Below, piece by piece: positions 1 to 5,421 of a DNA stretch of 5,421 bases. The stretch comes from Acidobacteriota bacterium (GTDB lineage Bacteria > Acidobacteriota > Terriglobia > UBA7540): assembly GCA_003165615.1 (NCBI GenBank), contig PLWR01000021.1:2749-8169 (forward strand), given 5' to 3'. Made by a program: the position numbers and the translations under genes. The notes beneath the pieces are model-generated. The model ran no database searches and had not been told where the DNA came from. It saw nothing but the letters and a program-made list of their open reading frames with translations. Within the stretch, counting starts at the first letter, position 1; each line of letters begins with the position of its first letter.

Positions 1-125
1 TTGCCAGCCCCGTTTGGGCCGATCAGTCCTCTGATCTGGCCCGGCTCGATCACCACGTTGAAGTCGTGCACGGCTCGTAGACCGCCAAAGTAGACGGTGA
101 GGTTATGAACTTGCACGAGTGCCAT
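1..125 (-). CDS. livG: Branched-chain amino acid ABC transporter ATP-binding protein LivG, N-terminal part
   Basis: This is one of the two cytoplasmic ATPase subunits that power the LivHM permease by ATP hydrolysis. Only the first 41 codons and two bases are present; the gene runs off the left edge. The visible protein has the short FGGLRAV motif (residues 13-19) typical of LivG-type ATPases, followed by the start of the Walker A P-loop, GPNGAG (36-41), whose Lys would be the next codon. The ATG lies 3 bases after the livM stop, and its ribosome site (GGAGAGGTG) is formed by the last codons and stop of livM, so translation is probably coupled. The ABC signature, Walker B and the LivG/BCA C-terminal domain are outside the window. 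The FGGL form and the neighbours favour LivG over a urea-type UrtD ATPase, but so short a fragment cannot decide this alone. Confidence 0.93.
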   Translation of the reverse strand, partial: MALVQVHNLTVYFGGLRAVHDFNVVIEPGQIRGLIGPNGAG

Positions 126-128
126 GCT

Positions 129-1442
129 TCACCTCTCCGGCGGTTTCATTTTCGGCTTGAGCATTTCTTCGACCTTGAATTCGCGAAAAGCGACCAACCC
201 TGTCGGGCGGAAGATCATCACGAGGATCAGCAGGACAGGAATGACGATCCATTTGAGGATCTCCAGAGGGCGAAGCGCTTCCATCAATACGTTGAGTCCA
301 ACTGCCCCCACGATGGAGCCCACGACGGAGTTCAACCCGCCCAAGTAGACCATGGCCAGCACCTCGCTCAGCTTCAGGATCCCAAATGATCCTGGGTTCA
401 CGTACCGGATGACATGAGCGAATAACCCGCCGGCCACTCCCGCCCAGAAGGCCGAGAAAAGGAAAGCCGTCATCTTGGTGCGGCGCGTATTGACGGTCAT
501 AGCGTTCGCCGCGGTCTCATCGTCCCGCACGGCATTGAGCGCCTTGCCCAGCGTCGAGCGGACGAAGTTATTGATGGTCAGGACACTGAGCGCAGCGACC
601 ACGAAGACCGCGGGCAGGCTGGCAAAATCCGGCTGCCCCATGAATCCCCGTGCACCTCCGACAATCTCGAGGTTCTCGATGAGACTCTTCACAATGAAGG
701 TGAAGGCCAGGGAAATGATCGCCAGATAGTCCCCGCGGGTCCGGAAGGACGGGATGGCGACAAACAGGGCTCCGAAGGCCGCCACCAATCCTCCCACCAT
801 CAAGGACAGCGGGAAAATCAAAAGCCCGGGAGCATGGGGGAGAAGAGGCGCCCCGAGAATTTTATTTTGGACAAAACACAGGACCGTGACGACCGAGGCT
901 GCGTAAGCCCCCAGAGCCATGAACCCCGGGTGGGAGCAGGAGAATTCCCCCATGAAGCCGTTGACCACATTCAAGCTTAGGGTCACGATAATGGCGATCA
1001 GGAAGAGCTTGAGGAGGAGCACCCGGTAGTCGCCGAGCGAGGCCCACTGGCTCAGGACAGCATACAGGAGGGCTAAGTGGATCAGGAGCGAAATCCACTG
1101 CGGGAAGCGAAGCAACTGCTTTGCCAGCCAGTTCGCGGGCCAAGAACTCAGCCAGGAGACTACCCCAAAAGGCAGGAGATAGATCAGCAGCACATAAAGA
1201 ATTGCTTCTGGTATGAGGGCGGGTTGCCCGAAGACAATTTCAAAACCGAAGAGGGCAGGCATTTCGCTCATGTCGAGATACTCCGCCAGCGGGTAGCCTG
1301 CGAACTGTTCGACAATCACCGCCGCCAGCGCACCCAGGAGCCAGCCTAACAGTGGAACCTGGGCAAATGCATCACGTATTCTTGCCAAAAATCTCATGGG
1401 ATCCACCCGGTGCGTCGTCAGCCCAGCGCGTTCGATTGGCAT
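129..1442 (-). CDS. livM: Branched-chain amino acid ABC transporter permease LivM
   Basis: This inner-membrane permease subunit pairs with LivH to form the translocation channel. The 437-residue protein is mostly hydrophobic. Its family core starts near residue 150 with LNVVNGFMGEFSCSHPGFMA (157-176), then YLAIISLAF (239-247), GKALNAVRDDETAANAM (299-315), KMTAFLFSAFWAGVAGGL (323-340), LAMVYLGG (362-369) and a terminal FRPTGL (411-416). The first ~140 residues carry about three extra hydrophobic stretches (near 31-46, 79-98 and 115-133). A long N-terminal region like this occurs in the longer LivM proteins, as in E. coli, whereas many homologues begin near the core. The ATG at 1442 is preceded by GAGGAGG with an 11-base spacer. 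An alternative ATG 15 codons downstream has only a weak GGTGG before it, so the first start is preferred. The gene begins 17 bases after livH and ends 3 bases before livG. The substrate is inferred from family and context. Confidence 0.95.
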   Translation of the reverse strand: MPIERAGLTTHRVDPMRFLARIRDAFAQVPLLGWLLGALAAVIVEQFAGYPLAEYLDMSEMPALFGFEIVFGQPALIPEAILYVLLIYLLPFGVVSWLSSWPANWLAKQLLRFPQWISLLIHLALLYAVLSQWASLGDYRVLLLKLFLIAIIVTLSLNVVNGFMGEFSCSHPGFMALGAYAASVVTVLCFVQNKILGAPLLPHAPGLLIFPLSLMVGGLVAAFGALFVAIPSFRTRGDYLAIISLAFTFIVKSLIENLEIVGGARGFMGQPDFASLPAVFVVAALSVLTINNFVRSTLGKALNAVRDDETAANAMTVNTRRTKMTAFLFSAFWAGVAGGLFAHVIRYVNPGSFGILKLSEVLAMVYLGGLNSVVGSIVGAVGLNVLMEALRPLEILKWIVIPVLLILVMIFRPTGLVAFREFKVEEMLKPKMKPPER

Positions 1443-1453
1443 CTTCGTTCGGG

Positions 1454-1460
1454 CCTCCTC
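1454..1460 (-). promoter_or_regulatory. livM ribosome binding site overlapping the livH stop
   Basis: GAGGAGG on the minus strand lies 11 bases before the livM ATG, and its first base is the last base of the livH TAG codon. This supports the upstream livM start and suggests that ribosomes finishing livH can reinitiate on livM. The spacer is slightly longer than the usual 5-9 bases. Confidence 0.7.
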
Positions 1461-2383
1461 TACAGTCTTAACTGAGCACTGTAGGGTTCGCCAAAGAACC
1501 CGTGAGGCCGGAAGGTGAGGATGATGAGAATGATCGAATAGGCAATAAGATCGCGAACCGTGGATGGAAAGATCGTTGCGACGAAGATCTCGATGAATCC
1601 GAGAAGAAAGCCTGCCAGCGCCGCACCGATAACCGACCCCCGCCCGCCCAGAATAGCGGCGACAAACGCCTTCCAGCCGACGATGATCCCCATGTACGGA
1701 TCCAGGACAGGATAGGCAATCCCATAGAGAATGCCGGCCGCGGCTGCTAGTGCCGAACCGATGGCAAAGGTCATGACGGCGATAGAGTTACCGGACACTC
1801 CCATCAATGGCACGGCGACGTAGTCATAGGCCATGGCGCGCATGCCCATCCCCCACTTGGTGTGGCGCACGACCTGATGCAGGGCGAGCATGAGCAGTAC
1901 GGACACGACAACGATGATGATCCGAGTGTTGGTGACGCTCACCCCGCCAAACTGGTAACTTCGAGTTTCGATCAAGGCAGGAAAGTTCTTGCGTGCCGCT
2001 CCAAAAAGCTTTAGGTTCCCCGTCTCCAGAATAATGCCGATCATCAACCCCGTGATGGCGGCTGAGGCGCGCGGCGCATTCCGCAAGGGGCGGTACCCGA
2101 CTCTTTCGATGATTATCCCCAGGAGCGAAGTGGCGAGCATGGCCAAGACGATTGTGAGCGCCAAGATGAGCCAATTGGGAAGCGGCAGCCAGCCCACCGC
2201 GGCAATTGAAACCAGGCCAGAAGAGATGAAGAACCCGATGTAGGCCCCAGACATGAAAATATCCCCATGGGCGAAGTTGAACAGCATTAGCACGCTGTAG
2301 ACCATCGAATAGCCCAGGGCGATCAGGGCGTAAAAACTGCCCAACTGCAGCGCATTGATCACGTTTTGCAGGAAAGACGCCAT
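1460..2383 (-). CDS. livH: Branched-chain amino acid ABC transporter permease LivH
   Basis: This inner-membrane permease is the partner of LivM in the amino acid channel. At 307 residues it has the usual LivH length. The N-terminus has the family pattern: an amphipathic start, then LGSFYALIALGYSMVYSVL (14-32), FNFAHGD (35-41), YRPLRNAP (97-104), RAMAYD (182-187), GWKAFVAAILGG (236-247, the cytoplasmic loop thought to contact the ATPases) and RPHGFFGEP (292-300) at the C-terminus. About eight hydrophobic segments are visible. The ATG is preceded by GAAGAGGAG (2392-2400) at an 8-base spacing. The gene follows the binding protein after a 135-bp gap that contains a terminator-like hairpin, so it may be expressed by read-through at a lower level. 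No frameshift or missing motif is seen. Confidence 0.96.
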   Translation of the reverse strand: MASFLQNVINALQLGSFYALIALGYSMVYSVLMLFNFAHGDIFMSGAYIGFFISSGLVSIAAVGWLPLPNWLILALTIVLAMLATSLLGIIIERVGYRPLRNAPRASAAITGLMIGIILETGNLKLFGAARKNFPALIETRSYQFGGVSVTNTRIIIVVVSVLLMLALHQVVRHTKWGMGMRAMAYDYVAVPLMGVSGNSIAVMTFAIGSALAAAAGILYGIAYPVLDPYMGIIVGWKAFVAAILGGRGSVIGAALAGFLLGFIEIFVATIFPSTVRDLIAYSIILIILTFRPHGFFGEPYSAQLRL

Positions 2384-2403
2384 TCCGTTTGCTCCTCTTC
2401 AAC

Positions 2404-2442
2404 AAAAAGTCGGGCTCAGAGCTTCGGCGCCCTGCGCCCGAC
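2404..2442 (-). terminator. Intrinsic terminator or attenuator between livJ and livH
   Basis: On the minus strand a 7-bp stem (GTCGGGC/GCCCGAC), one G-A mismatch and a further 6-bp stem (CAGGGC/GCTCTG, one G-U pair) enclose the loop GCCGAA. TTTTT follows at once. The G-U pair forms only in the minus-strand transcript, and the T-tract lies on that side, so it acts on leftward transcription. It sits after the binding-protein gene and only 3 bases ahead of the livH ribosome site. Because no other promoter is obvious in the gap, partial termination that lowers livHMG expression relative to livJ is the likely role. The hairpin would also protect the 3' end of a livJ-only mRNA. Confidence 0.8.
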
Positions 2443-2518
2443 CCTCGCCACACCCAGCTTCCGCGCTGCGGAGCCGAACGTCAATTGCCGGCCACCTGTG
2501 GATACATCCCGCTCTCGT

Positions 2519-3703
2519 TTACTTTGGACACACCTGCTTGAAGAAGGTGAACTCTCCCTTATCACTGATTTTGACAATGACCGCACACTTGGCGGGGTCG
2601 CCACTTCCCTGGTGGAAGGTCATGTCGCCCGTGATCCCTTTGAAGTCCCGAATGCTGGCCAGGGCATCGCGAACACATTTCCTATCCACCTTGATATCGC
2701 CCGTGATCTTGCCACACTGTTGAATAGCCTTCTGGGCGACCCCCATCGCATCCCAGGTCAAGGCGGCCACAGAGTCAGGCACGTAGCCGTGCTCCTTGTT
2801 GTAGCGATCGATGAATGCCTTGGTCGGGCCCGTGGCGCCCGCGGCGGCATAATGGGTGCTGAAGTACAGGCCATTACAGTCACTGCCGCAGAGCTTCATC
2901 AGTTCCGCCGAATCCCAGCTGTCACTTCCCACGATAGGCTTGGTGAAGCCCAGTTGGTGCGCCTGCTTCACGATCAAAGGAACCTCATCGTAATACTGTG
3001 GTGTGAAGAGGAACTGGGCCCCGGAGTTCTTAATCTTTGTGAGTTGTGCGCTAAAGTCCTTGTCCTTCGTCGTAAAGCTCTCGTAGGCTACGACAGAGTC
3101 AGCCCCGTGCAGTCCTTCCCAAGCCTTCTTGAAGAACTCGGCCAATCCCTTAGGATAATCGCTCCCCACGTCGTACAGGATCGCCGCCTTCGTAAATTTG
3201 AACTGGTCGGTAACGAAGTTGGCCACCACCGGTCCCTGAAATGGATCCAGGAAACAGGCGCGGAAGACCCACGAACGGTTGAGCGTGGCATTGGGGTTGG
3301 TCGACCAGGGGGTAATCATGGGGGTTTCGTAATTGTTGGCGACCTCGCCGGCGGGCACTGCCTGCTTGGAAGCCTGCGGCCCGACAATTACGAGAACTCT
3401 GTTCTGTGTGATCATCTTGGTGTTGGCGGCCACCGCCGACTCTGCTTTGGCCTCATTATCCTCGATCACAAGCTCGACCTTGTACTTCCTGTTCCCAACC
3501 TGCAAGCCACCGGCCTTGTTAATGTCATCCAGCCACATCTGGGCAGCGAACTTGGTGCCCTCGCCGACCTTGGGAATGTCACCGGTGAGTGGAGCATTAA
3601 CCCCAATTCGAATTACAGTCGGGGGTGCTGCGCTGATGACGAGCGCAAACCCGAGCAGAATCGATAGCAGGACGAAAGCTAGGATCACGTTCTTTCTAAC
3701 CAT
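2519..3703 (-). CDS. livJ: Periplasmic branched-chain amino acid-binding protein (LivJ/LivK-like)
   Basis: This extracytoplasmic solute receptor captures substrate and delivers it to LivHM. The 394-residue protein has a Lys/Arg start, a hydrophobic core (about 7-23) and a likely cleavage site after SAA (24-26). No Cys lies at the junction, so it should be soluble in the periplasm. The type I fold of the Peripla_BP_6 family follows: IRIGVNAPLTGDIPKVGEG (31-49), VELVIEDNEA (76-85), VGPQASKQAVPAGE (107-120) and PMITPWSTNP (128-137), the last two being the usual ligand-contact stretch. Seven Cys are present (150, 272, 276, 330, 343, 373, 392), six of which could form three disulfides in the C-terminal half. 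The start has AAGGAG 6 bases upstream. It is the first main gene of the operon. The exact ligand (Leu/Ile/Val, another amino acid or an amide) cannot be read from the sequence, so the livJ symbol marks the family rather than a proven substrate. Confidence 0.92.
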   Translation of the reverse strand: MVRKNVILAFVLLSILLGFALVISAAPPTVIRIGVNAPLTGDIPKVGEGTKFAAQMWLDDINKAGGLQVGNRKYKVELVIEDNEAKAESAVAANTKMITQNRVLVIVGPQASKQAVPAGEVANNYETPMITPWSTNPNATLNRSWVFRACFLDPFQGPVVANFVTDQFKFTKAAILYDVGSDYPKGLAEFFKKAWEGLHGADSVVAYESFTTKDKDFSAQLTKIKNSGAQFLFTPQYYDEVPLIVKQAHQLGFTKPIVGSDSWDSAELMKLCGSDCNGLYFSTHYAAAGATGPTKAFIDRYNKEHGYVPDSVAALTWDAMGVAQKAIQQCGKITGDIKVDRKCVRDALASIRDFKGITGDMTFHQGSGDPAKCAVIVKISDKGEFTFFKQVCPK

Positions 3704-3770
3704 TTTCTTCTCCTTCCTCGATCAACCTCTCTTCCCGTGCCAGGGCGCCCCTCCAGGGAACATTTCGCAT
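3696..3770 (-). CDS. Possible 24-codon upstream ORF (leader) overlapping the livJ start
   Basis: A short minus-strand ORF begins with ATG at 3770, has 24 sense codons and ends with TAG at 3698-3696. It overlaps the livJ start by 8 bases in another frame. Its ribosome site, AAAGGAGG with a 5-base spacer, is close to ideal and stronger in form than that of livJ itself. The peptide starts MRNVPWRGAL and is rich in Glu and Arg, partly because its second half encodes the purine-rich livJ ribosome site. It has no run of Leu, Ile or Val codons, so classical attenuation by those amino acids is not indicated. It may couple or gate livJ translation, or encode a small protein, or be a chance ORF under a strong SD-like site. 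No function is recognised. Confidence 0.35.
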   Translation of the reverse strand: MRNVPWRGALAREERLIEEGEENG

Positions 3771-3775
3771 GATTA

Positions 3776-3783
3776 CCTCCTTT
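3776..3783 (-). promoter_or_regulatory. Strong Shine-Dalgarno site in the livJ leader
   Basis: AAAGGAGG on the minus strand lies 5 bases before an ATG (3770) and about 72 bases before the livJ ATG. It is too far away to serve livJ. If used, it would drive the 24-codon upstream ORF. Confidence 0.5.
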
Positions 3784-3852
3784 CCCACTCAGGGCCTGTT
3801 CGGAATCACCCAGCAACCCGTACGGAAAAGAGCTTGCTCCCGAGGTCCAGAA

Positions 3853-3881
3853 AGCATTGCGCAGGCGGCGGCGACTGTCAA
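3853..3881 (-). promoter_or_regulatory. Putative sigma-70-type promoter for the liv operon
   Basis: A perfect -35 TTGACA (3881-3876) is followed, after 17 bases, by AATGCT (3858-3853) as a weak -10 that matches the consensus at three of six positions. Transcription would start near 3846 and leave a leader of about 140 nt before livJ. The poor -10 suggests an activator or a different sigma factor may be needed, or that the real start lies elsewhere. A second TTGACA 24 bases upstream has no plausible -10. Confidence 0.4.
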
Positions 3882-3908
3882 GCACAAAAAGTAAATGACT
3901 GTCAAGCA
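3873..3908 (-). repeat. Two 12-bp direct repeats, 24 bp apart, each containing TTGACA
   Basis: The sequence TGCTTGACAGTC (minus strand) occurs exactly at 3884-3873 and again at 3908-3897, separated by 12 bases. The start-to-start distance of 24 bp is a little over two helical turns, which would place both on nearly the same face of DNA. One copy forms the -35 of the putative liv promoter. Tandem operator sites for a regulator, or a local duplication of a promoter element, are both possible. Confidence 0.6.
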
Positions 3909-3980
3909 TAATCCGGAAGTAGTCTGCTCCCGCTCGTCAGGAGTTTCGTTCAAGTCGGCGGGCCAGTACCCGAATGGTCG
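3909..3980. other. Short stretch between the liv promoter region and the presumed IS left end
   Basis: No gene is supported here. It contains a weak CTCC/GGAG inverted pair (3927-3930 and 3940-3943). If the element inserted near 3981, this is host sequence that lay upstream of the liv operon before insertion. Nothing else is recognised. Confidence 0.3.
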
Positions 3981-4029
3981 GCAAACAGGAAGTAACCTGC
4001 CGGGCGATGAGAGGATTAGTCCCCGCAAG

Positions 4030-4262
4030 CGTGCAACTGGCGTTGGCCAGACAGGATGAAAAGAAACGCGAGGAGAGCGAAAATGATCGGCGCTGGTCGG
4101 ATGACAGCTACAGCCCGCGCCGACATTGGTGCTCGATGTTGGAGCCCGACCGTGAAGCGTGGGTCCGGGGTTTGCGTACAGATTTGTGATGACGTTCGTC
4201 CTTCGGACGACGATCTCGATTGGGAGTTTGTCTTTGATTCGCGCCTCGGGCATCCGACCGGC
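4030..4262 (+). ncRNA. Candidate bridge (seek) RNA region in the IS110 left end
   Basis: In IS110-group elements the left non-coding end is transcribed into a structured RNA whose loops pair with target and donor DNA and guide the recombinase. This is known for the family, not shown here. Stems seen in the plus-strand RNA are CTGGC/GCCAG with loop GTTG (4037-4050); TCGGCGC/GCGCCGA enclosing 23 nt (4087-4123); CCCGACC paired with GGTCCGGG, one bulged C and a 10-nt loop (4145-4169); and TCGTCC/GGACGA with loop TTC (4196-4210). There is also a 12-bp long-range pairing, 4092-4103 with 4251-4262, which competes with the second stem. No clear promoter is visible; in this family the promoter can form only in the circle junction. 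Boundaries are approximate, and some hairpins could simply shape the transposase mRNA leader. Confidence 0.4.
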
Positions 4263-4277
4263 ACCTCGGAGGAGCCA

Positions 4278-5421
4278 ATGGCGAAGAAATCGAAGAGATC
4301 CAAGAGACGGTGCGAGGAGTTGCCGATCCTGCACCCGGATGCAGCCGGAATCGATGTAGGGGCAAGTGAGTTGTTCGTCGCTGTCAGCGCTGATCGTGAC
4401 CAACATCCCGTTCGCAGCTTTCCAACATTTACTCGCGATCTGAATGCGTTGGCGGACTGGTTACAGCAGTGCGGGATCCGGTCAGTTGCAATGGAGTCCA
4501 CCAGCGTGTACTGGATCCCTGTGTATCAAATCCTGGAGTCCCGTGGGTTAGAGGTGTTTCTCGTCAACGCGCAGCATGTGAAGAATGTTCCAGGCCGGAA
4601 GACCGACGTCTCCGATTGTCAATGGCTCCAGTACCTCCATTCGGTGGGACTGTTGCGTGCCAGCTTCCGTCCTCCCGGATTCATTTGCGCGATTCGTTCT
4701 CTTTGGCGACACCGCAACAGCCTGATCCAGATGGCAGCAGAGCATGTCCTGCACATGCAAAAAGCTCTTGATCAGATGAACCTTCAGATCCATCGTGTCT
4801 TAAACGATATCACTGGATCCAGTGGGCTCAGGATCGTCGACGCGATCCTTGCCGGTGAACGAGATCCGGTAACGTTAGCTCGGCTCTGCCATGGCGGCGT
4901 GAAGAGCAGCGAAGACACTGTGGCGAAATCGCTCGAGGAGGACTACCGCGCAGAGCATGCGTTTGCGCTTCGGCAATCGCTGGCGGCGTTTCGTTACTAC
5001 CAGGAGCTGGTTGTTGAAGCAGACCAGGAAATTCAACGTCAACTGAACGATCTGGAGACGGCCGCGACAGCAGAGCGAACAATACCCAAGCGAACCAAGG
5101 CATCGGCCTATCAGCGACGCCGGTATGAGCCGAGGACGTTCGACCTTCGAAGTGAGTTATACCGGATCTTCGGAGTGGATCTCACCAATGTACCTGGCAT
5201 CAGCGCGATCACAGCCCAAACCATCCTATGCGAGATCGGCACAGACGTCTCCCAGTTCCGAAATGCCTCAGCCTTCGCGTCCTGGCTCGGATTGTGCCCG
5301 GAGAATAAGATCAGCGGCGGCAAAGTGCTCTATACCAAGAGCCGCCGTGTTAGGAGCCGCGTTGCCACCGCACTCCGAATGGGAGCACATTCGCTACATC
5401 ATGCCAAAGACTATCTCGGTG
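4278..5421 (+). CDS. IS110-family transposase (DEDD recombinase), C-terminus outside the window
   Basis: This enzyme excises and integrates the element, guided in this family by an element-encoded RNA. The frame is open for 381 codons to the window edge. After a Lys/Arg-rich start, the RuvC-like DEDD domain shows GIDVG (24-28, Asp26), AMESTSVYWIP (71-81, Glu73) and KNVPGRKTDVSD (102-113, Asp110 and Asp113), so all four acidic residues are present. A helical middle part (about 140-290) leads to the transposase_20 domain: NVPGISAITAQTILCEIG (304-321), FASWLGLCPENKISGGK (333-349) and an Arg-rich stretch. Ser346 in the SGG motif is the likely catalytic serine. The protein belongs to the longer (roughly 450-residue) IS110 relatives, so perhaps 70 residues are missing. 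GGAGGAG lies 3-5 bases before the ATG. It is transcribed away from the liv operon. No internal stop or frameshift is seen. Confidence 0.95.
   Translation, partial: MAKKSKRSKRRCEELPILHPDAAGIDVGASELFVAVSADRDQHPVRSFPTFTRDLNALADWLQQCGIRSVAMESTSVYWIPVYQILESRGLEVFLVNAQHVKNVPGRKTDVSDCQWLQYLHSVGLLRASFRPPGFICAIRSLWRHRNSLIQMAAEHVLHMQKALDQMNLQIHRVLNDITGSSGLRIVDAILAGERDPVTLARLCHGGVKSSEDTVAKSLEEDYRAEHAFALRQSLAAFRYYQELVVEADQEIQRQLNDLETAATAERTIPKRTKASAYQRRRYEPRTFDLRSELYRIFGVDLTNVPGISAITAQTILCEIGTDVSQFRNASAFASWLGLCPENKISGGKVLYTKSRRVRSRVATALRMGAHSLHHAKDYLG

Larger units (their letters stand above)
3981..5421 (+). mobile_element. IS110-family insertion sequence, right end beyond the window
   Basis: The element consists of about 300 bp of non-coding left end and an IS110-type transposase reading to the right. 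IS110 elements move through a circular intermediate, usually lack long terminal inverted repeats and make little or no target duplication, so the ends cannot be seen directly. The left boundary near 3981 is inferred from short matches between this site and loops in the non-coding region; it could be tens of bases away. A long left non-coding end fits the IS110 group rather than the IS1111 group, where the long non-coding end lies downstream of the gene. The right end and its flank are not in the window. No sign of decay is seen. Confidence 0.65.

Noticed and set aside
2366..3667. A 433-codon plus-strand open frame covering nearly all of livJ in antisense
   Set aside because: Its translation has no recognisable domain and is low in order. 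livJ on the other strand has a signal peptide and clear family motifs, and GC-rich genes often leave long antisense open frames.
1..3703. The operon as a urea (Urt) transporter
   Set aside because: The binding protein lacks UrtA-type N-terminal motifs, and the permeases and ATPase start read as standard LivH, LivM and LivG.
3726..3748. TGGCAC followed by TTG in the livJ leader, resembling half of a sigma-54 promoter
   Set aside because: The spacing to the second element and the missing GC at -12 do not fit the consensus.
3685..3909. A 74-codon minus-strand frame upstream of livJ
   Set aside because: The ATG overlaps the TTGACA repeat, there is no ribosome site, and the frame passes through the putative promoter.
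3937..3984. A short minus-strand tail ending in TGA that could be the 3' end of a gene cut by the IS
   Set aside because: Only about 15 codons are available before the presumed junction, with nothing recognisable; a chance frame is more likely.
3789..4501. Two minus-strand open frames opposite the IS left end and the transposase start
   Set aside because: No family resemblance and no good ribosome site. They run through the non-coding end of the element and the 5' part of a clear transposase on the other strand.

Overview
The window holds most of an ABC transporter operon for branched-chain amino acids (or related amino acids/amides) on the minus strand. An IS110-family insertion element sits divergently upstream of it on the plus strand. 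The DNA is GC-rich by eye, Shine-Dalgarno (SD) sites are strong, and the binding protein has a signal peptide and no obvious lipobox. This fits a Gram-negative-type bacterium. The taxon cannot be fixed from this sequence; a proteobacterium or a deeper lineage such as NC10 would both be plausible.

Transporter, read leftward from about 3880 to 1: a putative promoter beside two 12-bp direct repeats that each contain TTGACA; a leader of roughly 140 nt with a possible 24-codon small ORF; the periplasmic binding protein (livJ-like, 2519-3703); a well-formed intrinsic terminator or attenuator in the 135-bp gap; livH permease (1460-2383); livM permease (129-1442); and the first 41 codons of the livG ATPase, cut by the window edge at its Walker A motif. 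Spacings after livH are 17 bp and 3 bp, so livH-livM-livG are very probably co-transcribed. A livF would be expected just beyond the edge. Binding protein first, then a partial terminator, then the membrane and ATPase genes would give the excess of binding protein over permease that these systems need.

Insertion element, plus strand, about 3981 to beyond 5421: an IS110-family DEDD transposase starts at 4278 and is open to the window end (381 codons seen, all four acidic residues present). It is preceded by roughly 300 bp of non-coding, hairpin-rich sequence. In the IS110 group this is where the bridge (seek) RNA is encoded, the RNA that specifies target and donor sites for recombination. Several stems, a long-range inverted repeat and possible guide-like matches to the presumed left junction make this the most interesting part of the window. 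The RNA and the junction are inferences that need the element's right end and related copies to test.
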